From assembly GCA_016717705.1 (NCBI GenBank), contig JADKFD010000031.1, positions 1-64,000 on the forward strand: 64,000 bases of DNA, written 5' to 3'. The DNA is from Rhodanobacteraceae bacterium (GTDB taxonomy: Bacteria; Pseudomonadota; Gammaproteobacteria; Xanthomonadales; SZUA-5). Within the stretch, counting starts at the first letter, position 1; each line of letters begins with the position of its first letter. Shown in pieces: positions 1-8,915 of this stretch. A program made the translations under genes and the position numbers. A model generated the notes under the pieces. That model was not told the DNA's origin. It did no database searches and saw only the letters and a program-made list of their open reading frames with translations.

Positions 1-83
1 CCGCGCAGAAGCTGGTGGCGCTGCGCGCCCGCGAGAACGGACTGGCGGCACTGGGCCAATGGTCGCCCGAACTGGCGGCATGA
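1..83 (+). CDS. C-terminal end of an unidentified protein (partial)
   Basis: An open frame enters from the left edge and ends at TGA 81-83. It gives 26 codons rich in Ala, Leu and Arg, ending in the residues WSPELAA. The codon use (G or C in third positions) matches the real genes nearby, so I read it as the tail of a gene whose body lies outside the window. The fragment is too short to assign a family. A 120-base gap separates it from the next gene on the same strand. Confidence 0.45.
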   Translation, partial: AQKLVALRARENGLAALGQWSPELAA

Positions 84-205
84 CCCGCATTCGCTAAGGG
101 GCGGCGCGCGTCCCGCGCGCCGCCGTCAGAAAATTCCTACACGCGATCGCGCAGTCTGCCGACTGCGCGCGGCGCAAGCCTTGGCGATGCTGGCTTCTCC
201 TGCAG

Positions 206-1486
206 ATGCCGGTCCCGCCCATGCGCTCACTTGTCCTTTGCTGCTGCGTTTCCCTGCTGTTGCCGTTCACGCTGCACGCGCAGCACGTGCACGTCGTGCC
301 GGATGACTTCGGCACCATCCAGAGCGCCATCGACGCCGCCGCCGCCGGCGACACGGTGCTGGTCCAGCCCGGTGTGTACCGTGAACGCATCGTCTTTCGC
401 GGACGCCCGCTGTTGTTGCTGAGTCGCGCCGGTGCGGCGCTGACCGTCATCGATGGCGGCTCCGGCGGCACCGTGGTGACCTTTCGCGAGGGCGAGGATG
501 CTGACGCCGTGCTCGACGGCTTCACCATCACCGGTGGCAGTCACGCCGAAGACGCTGGCGGCATCCACATCCAAAGGTCGTCGCCGACACTGCGCAACAA
601 CATCATCCGCGGCAATGTCGGTGGCCGCCGTGGCCATGGCATATCCCTGGTTGCCAGCGCCGCAGCCGTGATTGCCGACAATCAGATCAGCGAGAACCGC
701 AGCTTTGCGCCGGGCAATGGCGCCGGGGGTGGCGGTGGCATCGGCGTCGAAGGCAGCGGGGCGGTCCAGATCCGCGGCAATCGCATCGAGCGCAATCAGG
801 TGAGCCGCTTCAGCAGCGGCGGCGGCATCAATCTGGTGAACGCGGGCGCCACGCGCATCATCGGCAATCGCATCGAAGGCAATCGCGCACGCCTGTCCGG
901 CGCCGGCATTGCCATCTACGGCAGCAGCGCTGCGCGCATCGAGAACAACCTGATCGTCGGCAATGCCTTGAGCGAACCTGGCCAGGGGGGCGGCGTGCAA
1001 TGGCTGCTGAGTACCGGCGCAGCCGCGCCGGAACTCATCGGCAACACGCTCGTCGACAACCTCGCCGCGTCCGGCAGCGGCATCCACGCCGACGGCTTCG
1101 ATCGGCGCGCGCGCATCATCAACAATCTGGTGGTGGCGCCGGCCGGCACGACAGCGATCGAATGCGGCGACTTCGGCGACCTCACGGCGCCGATCCTGCG
1201 CCACAACAACGCGGTGGCTGCCGGCGGCGCCTATGCCGGACTGTGTGTGCTGGCGGCGACCGGAGAGCGCGACGGCAACCGCTCGCAGCCACCGCTGTTC
1301 GCCCCGGGCAGCTGGCGTCTGGCCGCGGGATCGCCGGGCATCGATGCAGGTGATGCGCTCGCCGCGTCCGAGGCGCTCGATCTCGACCGGCGCAAGCGCG
1401 TGGTTGACGGCGATGGCGATGGTCAGGCTGTCATCGACATCGGAGCGCTGGAATCTTCCGAGCTGGGGAATCCGGCGCAGAACTGA
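206..1486 (+). CDS. secreted right-handed parallel beta-helix protein
   Basis: The 426-residue product begins with a signal peptide (hydrophobic stretch after MRS at residue 6, likely cut near residue 26). The next segment, with V-P-D-D-F-G-T-I-Q-S-A-I-D-A-A and G-D-T-V-L-V-Q-P-G-V-Y-R-E, is the usual opening of NosD/pectin-lyase-like beta-helices. Repeated I-x-x-N-x-I-x-G-N turns follow (residues about 120-290), each a helix coil. The C-terminal S-P-G-I-D-A-G-D and D-I-G-A-L-E are typical of the 'choice-of-anchor Q' end of such surface proteins. The role is probably carbohydrate binding or surface attachment; no catalytic residues can be assigned. The ATG at 221 is an equally good start, since neither has a clear ribosome binding site. 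Confidence 0.8.
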   Translation: MPVPPMRSLVLCCCVSLLLPFTLHAQHVHVVPDDFGTIQSAIDAAAAGDTVLVQPGVYRERIVFRGRPLLLLSRAGAALTVIDGGSGGTVVTFREGEDADAVLDGFTITGGSHAEDAGGIHIQRSSPTLRNNIIRGNVGGRRGHGISLVASAAAVIADNQISENRSFAPGNGAGGGGGIGVEGSGAVQIRGNRIERNQVSRFSSGGGINLVNAGATRIIGNRIEGNRARLSGAGIAIYGSSAARIENNLIVGNALSEPGQGGGVQWLLSTGAAAPELIGNTLVDNLAASGSGIHADGFDRRARIINNLVVAPAGTTAIECGDFGDLTAPILRHNNAVAAGGAYAGLCVLAATGERDGNRSQPPLFAPGSWRLAAGSPGIDAGDALAASEALDLDRRKRVVDGDGDGQAVIDIGALESSELGNPAQN

Positions 1487-1558
1487 GCGAGTGCCGGTGA
1501 CCCCAAACGGCGCGCTGATGCGCGCAACCAAGCTCTGGGAGCGGGCTTATTCTGCTGT

Positions 1559-1635
1559 TGTGGGAGCGGGTTTACCCCGCGATCTCTTTGCTCGCCCGGG
1601 CGAGAAGCTCGCGGAGCAAATCCGCTCCCACAGTA
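1559..1635. repeat. palindromic REP element, GTGGGAGCGG type
   Basis: Inverted arms TGTGGGAGCGG and CCGCTCCCACA flank a GC-rich centre with a second small palindrome (CTCGCCCGGGCGAG). A related half-unit precedes it at about 1533. A perfect relative lies at 54657-54708 and a half copy at 46858-46880. It sits beyond the probable true end of the beta-lactamase-like gene. Confidence 0.75.
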
Positions 1636-2594
1636 AAATCAATGGCTTGTGGAATGTTCGGTGAGAGCGGCGGTGTCAGTTTGCTTCCGGATCGGTCGGC
1701 GCCACGCCGCCGGCGGGCGGTGCCGCAGCGGGGCCCGGCGCCGGCACCTGACCCGGAACGGGAACCAGAACCGGTTCCGACGGCGGCGGAGGCGGTGGCG
1801 CAGGGAATGAACCCGAGCTCCTGCATCGAGCCCTTGACGATCTGCAAGCGCACGCCGCTGAAGTCGGCCAGCGATTTGCCGTCGAGGTTCAGCGCGTAGT
1901 AGTAGACCTTGCCGAGGCGCTCGACATAGCCGACCAGCCAGCCGAGGTACTTGCCGTCCGGCATCGGGCAGGAGCCGTACTTGCCGTAAATGGTGTAGTC
2001 CGGCGTGCGCTCGATCACCAGCGCTTCCTGCAGCACCTTGGTCACGCGCGGATTGAAGCCGAGCTTGCCGTCGCGGAAATTGCGCGCAAAGTCGATCTGC
2101 TGGAATGTGGACAGGCGCAAGCTGCTCGACATCCAGAACTTGTCGAGGCCGCCACTGATGTCGGCATTGCCGTATTTGAGCCTTTTCATGTTCTGCTGCA
2201 GCCGCGCGGCGCCGATGCGCAGCGCAAGCTCCTGCGCATACCACTGCACCGAGTCGCGCAGCGCGGTGTCGAAAGTCTGGTCGCGCTTCCACGAGGCGGG
2301 CCAGTTCTCCGAACCCGGGTGCTTGGCAGGGTCGAAGGCGATCTTGCTGTCGTTGTCCTTGATCACGCCAGTACCGAGCGCGATCGCAAAAAGCGGCACC
2401 ATATAGCTCGAGCACGGCGGCAACTCCTCCTGCAGGCGGGGCATGTTGACCCGGAAGGAGAGCTTGCTCTGGGCGTCGTAGATCTCCAGCGCGCCGTAAC
2501 GGCGCCCGAACTGGCTCGCAAGCATGGCGGCGGACGCGAACTGCGACAGCAGCAGGGCAATCAGGACAAAGGCAACACAACTGGCGCGGCGCAT
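1572..2594 (-). CDS. class D beta-lactamase-like periplasmic protein with altered active-site motifs
   Basis: From the ATG at 2594 the product has a signal peptide (hydrophobic residues 7-23). The rest follows class D beta-lactamases: active-site block P-C-S-S-Y-M-V-P (62-65 = SSYM where OXA enzymes have STFK), a W-Y-A-Q helix after S115-V-Q, Y141-G-N, F-W-M-S-S-S-L-R-L-S-T-F-Q-Q, K205-Y-G where K-T/S-G is usual, then G-W-L-V-G-Y-V-E. The catalytic (carbamylated) lysine is therefore Met and the KTG threonine is Tyr, so normal hydrolysis is doubtful. The frame continues to 1572, but a +1 shift near 1803-1805 (a GGG run) gives a Pro-rich tail ending at TGA 1676-1678, which looks like the natural end. 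The fold assignment is firm; activity is unknown. Confidence 0.7.
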   Translation of the reverse strand: MRRASCVAFVLIALLLSQFASAAMLASQFGRRYGALEIYDAQSKLSFRVNMPRLQEELPPCSSYMVPLFAIALGTGVIKDNDSKIAFDPAKHPGSENWPASWKRDQTFDTALRDSVQWYAQELALRIGAARLQQNMKRLKYGNADISGGLDKFWMSSSLRLSTFQQIDFARNFRDGKLGFNPRVTKVLQEALVIERTPDYTIYGKYGSCPMPDGKYLGWLVGYVERLGKVYYYALNLDGKSLADFSGVRLQIVKGSMQELGFIPCATASAAVGTGSGSRSGSGAGAGPRCGTARRRRGADRSGSKLTPPLSPNIPQAIDFTVGADLLRELLARASKEIAG

Positions 2595-2630
2595 GGGCAA
2601 TCTGTACGTTCGGCGGAAGCAGCGCATTCT

Positions 2631-2794
2631 AGCAGCCTGTCGGACTTGAAGAATCGAAGCGAAAATGTGACTGGGCGAGGCCAGATTTTGATGATTTTGC
2701 AGGGGAATAGCTCTTCTATTGCCCAAAAAATCAGCGAAATATGGACCGTTCAGGCGCATTTGCAGCCGATTTCTTTCAAGTCCGACAGGCTGCT
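2631..2794. mobile_element. MITE-like element bounded by inverted repeats
   Basis: A 164-base block is bounded by AGCAGCCTGTCGGACTTGAA and its near-perfect reverse complement (2772-2794, one extra A). The inside is clearly more AT-rich than the flanks, holds a small hairpin (AATAGCTCTTCTATT at 2707-2721), and has no coding sequence. It lies between the convergent regions of the beta-lactamase-like gene and truC. I see no clear target duplication. The remaining bases 2795-2934 show only a half copy of the GAACTTG..CAGAGGGTC repeat at 2888-2906. Confidence 0.5.
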
Positions 2795-2934
2795 GGCCGC
2801 GTCGTTTCGGTCCTCGGCTTCGTAGACCATGCTACGACCTTCGGACCGCGCCTAGCGGCAGGCTTGTGGGTCACAACGCGGCTCACAGAACTTGATCAGA
2901 GGGTCCCTAGCGAAGCTGTCGCCGAGGCGGGGCG

Positions 2935-3621
2935 TCAAACGTCAAAGAGCGCCAGCGCCTTGGCAAAGGCCGCATCAAAAGGCGCCTCGACACTCACCTC
3001 GCTACCGTCGATCGGATCGGTGAAACCCAGGCCGCGCGCGTGCAGCAGCAGGCGATGCACACCGTATTGGCGGAACACGCGGTTGTGCTCGCCCTTGCCG
3101 TACTTGACGTCGCCGACGATCGGGTGCGCGGCATGCTTCAGGTGACGCCGGATCTGGTGGTAGCGCCCGGTTTCCGGCTGCGCCTCGACCAGCGCGTAGC
3201 GGGCTTCCGGATGGCGCGCCAGCGGGATCGGCAGGCGCACGCGCGCCAGGGTGCGAAAACGCGTCAACGCCGCCTTGACCGCGCCCTTGCCATCGGCGCC
3301 GGCCAGCGGATGATCGACGTCGAACTGCTCGGCCGGCTCACCGCGCACCACCGCAATGTAGCGCTTGTCCACCGCGCGCGATTCGAACTGCCCGGAAAGC
3401 ACCGCCGCGGTGCGCGCGTCCAGCGCCAGCAGCAACACGCCGCTGGTGGCATGGTCGAGGCGGTGGATGGCGTGGATCCGACCGGCGCCGAGCTGCCCGC
3501 GCAACAGGCCGAGCAGCGTTTCCTCGCGCGGACCGGTGTAGGACGATTCGTAGACCGACAGGCCGGCGGGCTTGTTGACCGCCAGCCAATGCTCGCTGCG
3601 CGCCAGGATTTCGATCTGCAT
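2935..3621 (-). CDS. truC: tRNA pseudouridine synthase C (TruC family)
   Basis: This 228-residue protein has the RluA/TruC-type catalytic motif H53-R-L-D56-H-A-T-S-G, where D56 is the catalytic nucleophile. The substrate-binding segment G-R-Y-H-Q-I-R-R-H-L-K-H follows, then H-P-I-V-G-D-V-K-Y-G. There is no N-terminal S4 domain. That and the short length fit TruC, which makes pseudouridine 65 in tRNA, rather than RluA/C/D. It lies 36 bases downstream of rimK on the same strand and may be co-transcribed with it. Sub-family rests on length and motif context; another short RluA-type synthase cannot be ruled out. Confidence 0.85.
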   Translation of the reverse strand: MQIEILARSEHWLAVNKPAGLSVYESSYTGPREETLLGLLRGQLGAGRIHAIHRLDHATSGVLLLALDARTAAVLSGQFESRAVDKRYIAVVRGEPAEQFDVDHPLAGADGKGAVKAALTRFRTLARVRLPIPLARHPEARYALVEAQPETGRYHQIRRHLKHAAHPIVGDVKYGKGEHNRVFRQYGVHRLLLHARGLGFTDPIDGSEVSVEAPFDAAFAKALALFDV

Positions 3622-3657
3622 CGGCCTGGCCTGGTCAGCGGTGTATGCCGGCAGTGC

Positions 3658-4545
3658 TCAACGCTGGCGGCGGACAACAGCGCGCTCGATATGCTCGATG
3701 ATGGCGCCGGCCACATCGATGCCTGACGCACGCTCGATGCCCTCCAGCCCTGGCGAGGAGTTGACCTCGAGCACCAGCGGGCCGCGATCCGAACGCATCA
3801 GATCGACACCGGCAACCCCCAGGCCCATGGTCGCCGCCGCGCGGATCGCCGTCTTGCGCTCCTCGCGCGTCAGCTTGACCTTCATGGCTGTCCCGCCACG
3901 ATGCAGGTTGGAGCGGAATTCTCCGTCGCGCGCCTGGCGCATCATCGTCGCCACCACTTTGCCACCCACGACCAGCGCGCGCAGATCGGCGCCCTTGGCT
4001 TCGCGGATGAATTCCTGCATCAGGAAGTGCGCGCGCACTTCGCGGAAGGCCTCGGCCAGACTGATCGATGCCGAAATGGTCTCGGCCAGCACAACGCCCT
4101 GCCCCTGCGTGCCCTCGATCAACTTGATCACATGCGGCGGCTCGCCGAGGATGGCCACCAGATCGTCGGTGTCATCCGGGCTGTCCGCGCACACCGTGGT
4201 CGGCAGTCCAAGGCCCTGCTGCGACAGCAACTGCATCGAACGCAGCTTGTCGCGGGCGCGCCCGATGGCATCCGAACCATTGACGGTGTACACGTCCATC
4301 GCCTCGAACTGGCGCACCACGGCCGTGCCATAGAAGGTGACCGAGGCACCGATGCGCGGAATGATCGCGTCGAAACCTTCCAGCACCTTGCCCTTGTAAT
4401 GGATCTCGGCGTGGCTCGGGCTGATGCGCATGTAGCAGCGCAGCGGATCGACAATGCGCACGGTGTGGCCGCGCGCCTGGGCAGCCTCGACCAGTCTGCG
4501 CGTGGAGTACAACTTGCGATTGCGCGACAGGATTGCCAGCTTCAC
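3658..4545 (-). CDS. rimK: ribosomal protein S6 L-glutamate ligase RimK
   Basis: This ATP-grasp enzyme adds glutamate residues to the C-terminus of ribosomal protein S6. The 295 residues match the family's length (about 300). Visible features are the N-terminal M-K-L-A-I-L-S-R-N segment, the ATP-binding E-G-T-Q-G-Q-G-V-V-L loop (about 144-153), M-Q-E-F-I-x-E-A-K-G-x-D, and the metal-binding L-E-V-N-S-S-P-G-L-E-G-I near the end. The start codon is GTG at 4543-4545. It overlaps the stop of the upstream rimB by 4 bases (GTGA), which implies translational coupling. No rimA homologue is adjacent. Confidence 0.92.
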   Translation of the reverse strand: MKLAILSRNRKLYSTRRLVEAAQARGHTVRIVDPLRCYMRISPSHAEIHYKGKVLEGFDAIIPRIGASVTFYGTAVVRQFEAMDVYTVNGSDAIGRARDKLRSMQLLSQQGLGLPTTVCADSPDDTDDLVAILGEPPHVIKLIEGTQGQGVVLAETISASISLAEAFREVRAHFLMQEFIREAKGADLRALVVGGKVVATMMRQARDGEFRSNLHRGGTAMKVKLTREERKTAIRAAATMGLGVAGVDLMRSDRGPLVLEVNSSPGLEGIERASGIDVAGAIIEHIERAVVRRQR

Positions 4546-5012
4546 GGTACCTCCTTGTTGCCGCCACCGAACAGATAGGAATGCGCCGGGTCGACCAGCA
4601 ACCGGCCGAGCATGGCGGTACGTCCAAACAGCATCGGGAACAACATGTGGCGGCGATCGGCCAGATTGACCTCGATCGGCCAGACCTGGTCGCCCAGGCG
4701 CACGCGGGTGCGAATGAACGGTCGCTTGGTGGTGTGGCCGCCCGAATCGGTCACGTTGCGCTCATCGACGATTTCAGCTTCCGCCTCGACGCTGGGTGAG
4801 CCGATGCCGTCCGACTCGACGGTGAAATGCACCCACGGCGTGCCCTCGTTGTGAAAGCGCTCCTGGCGGACCACGTGCAGCGCCGAAGAGCGCGCACCCG
4901 AGTCCATCTTGGCCTTGATCGCGACCACGCCAAGGTCGGGCAAGGCCAGCCATTCACGCCAGCCGACCAGGCGGGCGGCGGAGCTGACTCTGAATGTTCC
5001 GATTCGTTCCAT
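4542..5012 (-). CDS. rimB: RimB-type retropepsin-like / putative ATP-dependent zinc protease
   Basis: The 156-residue protein belongs to the family annotated as putative ATP-dependent zinc protease, which has a retropepsin-like aspartyl-protease fold. The D37-S-G-A motif in K-M-D-S-G-A-R-S-S-A-L-H and the later R-P-x-I-R-T-R-V and G-R-T-A-M-L-G-R-L-L-V-D-P blocks are diagnostic. In pseudomonads RimB acts with RimK and RimA in S6 glutamation control, and the 4-base overlap with rimK here supports that partnership. The ATG at 5012 was chosen because upstream codons in the same frame run through a palindromic repeat. Confidence 0.82.
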   Translation of the reverse strand: MERIGTFRVSSAARLVGWREWLALPDLGVVAIKAKMDSGARSSALHVVRQERFHNEGTPWVHFTVESDGIGSPSVEAEAEIVDERNVTDSGGHTTKRPFIRTRVRLGDQVWPIEVNLADRRHMLFPMLFGRTAMLGRLLVDPAHSYLFGGGNKEVP

Positions 5013-5073
5013 GGCCGGGAAACTAGCAGAGTCGCGTGACCGGCGGCATATGGGACTTTGGGGATGTCTTGAG

Positions 5074-5119
5074 GACCCTCTGGACCAGCGATGCGGCCGC
5101 CGAACGGGTTCAGAGGGTC
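5074..5119. repeat. palindromic repeat, GACCCTCTG..CAGAGGGTC family
   Basis: Arms GACCCTCTGGACCAG and CGAACGGGTTCAGAGGGTC flank a GCGGCCGC centre. This imperfect copy matches the perfect palindrome at 32809-32854. It lies between divergent rimB and mscL. Confidence 0.7.
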
Positions 5120-5229
5120 GTTGCCGGGGCGGGTTCTGGCCACGCGAGAACAAGACAGCCTGGCGCATGGCGCAAGCCGCTTTGTTAGAGTCCGCAGCGC
5201 AAGGCAATGGCCTCAACCAGGAGACGTCG

Positions 5230-5643
5230 ATGAGCTTCATGAGCGAATTTCGCGATTTCGCAATGCGTGGCAACGTGGTCGACCTGGCGGTCGGCGTGAT
5301 CATCGGCGGCGCCTTCGGCAAGATCGTCGGCGCGCTGGTCGACAAGGTGCTGATGCCACCGATCGGCCTGGCGATGGGCGGCATCGACTTTGCGGACAAG
5401 AAGCTGGTACTGCAGACCGCGGTCATGGAAGCCGACAAGGTGATCAAGCCGGAAGTGGCCATCGGCTACGGCGAGTTCATCAACGCCACGATCCAGTTCG
5501 TGATCGTCGCCTGGGCGCTGTTCATGGTCATCAAGACGATGAACCGGATGAAGAAGAAGGCTGCCGAAGCCCCGGCGGCCCCGCCGCCGACGCCGGAAGA
5601 CGTGGCGCTGTTGCGCGAAATCCGGGATCTGTTGAAAAAGTAG
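5230..5643 (+). CDS. mscL: large-conductance mechanosensitive channel MscL
   Basis: This inner-membrane homopentameric channel opens under membrane tension to release solutes in osmotic downshock. The 137-residue length is typical. The N-terminal helix F-R-x-F-A-M-R-G-N-V-V-D-L-A-V-G-V-I-I-G is nearly invariant in the family. TM1 is about residues 18-42, a periplasmic loop about 45-72, TM2 about 73-97, then a charged cytoplasmic helix. The ATG at 5230 follows a good Shine-Dalgarno (CAGGAGA, 5219-5225). A half copy of a palindromic repeat overlaps the TAG stop. Confidence 0.95.
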   Translation: MSFMSEFRDFAMRGNVVDLAVGVIIGGAFGKIVGALVDKVLMPPIGLAMGGIDFADKKLVLQTAVMEADKVIKPEVAIGYGEFINATIQFVIVAWALFMVIKTMNRMKKKAAEAPAAPPPTPEDVALLREIRDLLKK

Positions 5644-5673
5644 GCCGGTGTACGCCGCAGGCGTTCACCGGCA
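5641..5673. repeat. half palindrome, TAGGCCGGTGTACG..CGTTCACCGG family
   Basis: TAGGCCGGTGTACGCCGCAGGCGTTCACCGGC begins at the mscL stop codon. It matches one arm of the two-arm element at 58637-58723. Confidence 0.6.
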
Positions 5674-5740
5674 ACGGTTCGAGTGAGGGTGAGCCCCGGG
5701 CAGGTGGCGCCGCGGTGTGCGCGCAGCCCGCCGGCTCAAC

Positions 5741-5890
5741 CCACCTCAAGGCTTCGGCGTGCCTTTCAGATGCGTATCCGAGGAACTTGAGCACCGCCTC
5801 ATACCCGGTCTTCTCGTTCTCGCGCTTGACGAAGCCGTGGCCCTCGTCGGCGAACACCACGTACTCGACCGGTCCGACCATGACGCGAAC
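5741..5890 (-). pseudogene. remnant of an S9-family (prolyl oligopeptidase-type) peptidase C-terminus
   Basis: On the minus strand about 45 codons read G-P-V-E-Y-V-V-F-A-D-E-G-H-G-F-V-K-R-E-N-E, then Y-E-A-V-L-K-F-L. This is the classic C-terminal block of S9C-type peptidases, including the catalytic His in D-E-G-H-G-F. Nothing upstream in any frame continues the alpha/beta-hydrolase domain. The remnant is cut off at about 5890 by unrelated sequence next to the FAH-family gene, so it is a decayed or deleted gene. Confidence 0.65.
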
Positions 5891-5968
5891 TTGGTCCCCT
5901 GCCCCCTGCCCCGCCTTTTGGTACGCGCAACAACCTACCATCGAGGCAGGCAGGGATTCCCGCCTTCC

Positions 5969-6955
5969 TCAAACCCCGTACGCCACAATCTCCTGATCGA
6001 TCGCGCCGAACAGGCTGTTCCCCGCGTCGTCGAACATCTCGATGCGCACTTGCTGGCCGTAGCGCAGGAAGGGCGTGCTCGGTTTGCCGTCGCGGATGAT
6101 TTCGAGCATGCGTTTTTCCGCCAGGCAGGAGGCGCCGACGCTCTCGTCCTGGTTGGCGACGGTGCCGGAGCCAACGATGGTGCCGGCGGTGAGGTTGCGC
6201 GTCTTGGCCGCGTGCGCGACCAGTTGGGCGAAGTTGAACTGCATGTCGGTGCCGGCATCGGGCTGGCCGAACAGAACGCCGTCGATGTGCGTGACCAGCT
6301 TGCGATGCAGCGTCGAATCTTCCCAGTAACCGTCGAGTTCATCCGGCGTCAGCAGCACCGGCGACAGCGCCGAACGCGGCTTGCTCTGCAGGAAACCAAA
6401 ACCCTTGGCCAGTTCGTCCGGGATCAGATTGCGCAAGCTGACGTCGTTGACCAGACCGATCAGCTGGATGTGGGCGGCGGCCTGCTCCGGCGTCACCGCC
6501 ATCGGCACGTCATCGGTGACCACCACGACTTCGGCTTCCAGATCGATGCCGTAGTCCTCGCTGACCACCTGCACCGGATCGCGCGCACCGAGGAACTGCG
6601 CGCTGGTCGCCTGGTACATCAGCGGATCGACATAGAAACTCTGCGGCACCTCGGCATTGCGCGCGCGGCGCACGCGCTCGACGTGCGGCAGGTAGGCGCT
6701 GCCGTCGACGAATTCGTAGGCGCGCGGCAAGGGCGCCGCCAGGTCGTTGAAATCGAGTTCGAAGGCGCCGTGCGCCTTGCCGGCTTCGAGCGCTTCGGCG
6801 ACTGCGTTCAGCCGCGGCGCCACGTCCGACCAGTTGTCCAGCGCCTGCTGCAGCGTGGCTGCGATCGGGCGCACTTCGACGGCGCGGGTGAGATCACGCG
6901 AGACCACCACCAGGCTGCCATCACGGCCACCGCGTTTGAGGGAAGCGAGCTTCAT
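5969..6955 (-). CDS. fumarylacetoacetate hydrolase family protein
   Basis: This 328-residue metal-dependent hydrolase or isomerase has the FAH C-terminal fold. Visible are the acidic metal site in D-Y-G-I-D-L-E-A-E-V-V-V-V (about 133-145), G-L-V-N-D-V-S-L-R-N (about 166-175), K-G-F-G-F-L-Q-S-K-P, and T-I-V-G-S-G-T-V-A-N near the end. The N-terminal part M-K-L-A-S-L-K resembles the bacterial fumarylpyruvate/fumarylacetoacetase-like subgroup, which cleaves C-C bonds in aromatic degradation. No homogentisate or gentisate pathway genes are adjacent, so the substrate cannot be assigned. Confidence 0.85.
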   Translation of the reverse strand: MKLASLKRGGRDGSLVVVSRDLTRAVEVRPIAATLQQALDNWSDVAPRLNAVAEALEAGKAHGAFELDFNDLAAPLPRAYEFVDGSAYLPHVERVRRARNAEVPQSFYVDPLMYQATSAQFLGARDPVQVVSEDYGIDLEAEVVVVTDDVPMAVTPEQAAAHIQLIGLVNDVSLRNLIPDELAKGFGFLQSKPRSALSPVLLTPDELDGYWEDSTLHRKLVTHIDGVLFGQPDAGTDMQFNFAQLVAHAAKTRNLTAGTIVGSGTVANQDESVGASCLAEKRMLEIIRDGKPSTPFLRYGQQVRIEMFDDAGNSLFGAIDQEIVAYGV

Positions 6956-7070
6956 CGAGACTCTCCGCCAAGGAATGCGCGGAGTCTTGCGGCAGCGGCG
7001 GCAAACGGCAACAGGCGAATGCGCGGGCGTTCGGTTTGCGGCCGGTTTGGCGCGACGTCAACGGCAGAAG

Positions 7071-7147
7071 CATCGCGCGCGAGCGCGCTCCTACAATTCC
7101 TGCGTGGATTTACGGAGAATTTGCAGGAGCGCGCTCGCGCGCGATGC
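7071..7147. repeat. paired REP element (family 1), copy A
   Basis: CATCGCGCGCGAGCGCGCTCCTACA and its reverse complement flank a spacer reading TCCTGCGTGGATTTACGGAGAATT. The pair forms a long imperfect hairpin of about 77 bases in the gap between two minus-strand genes. Confidence 0.85.
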
Positions 7148-7161
7148 TCTTCGCACCACGC

Positions 7162-8880
<1,719 letters not shown>

Positions 8881-8915
8881 GGCAATCTACTCATCAAGTG
8901 TGCGGACAAGCGCGC

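Noticed and set aside
2900..2935. A possible extra gene upstream of truC's 3' end
   Set aside because: Only a half palindromic repeat and short frames without codon bias are present.
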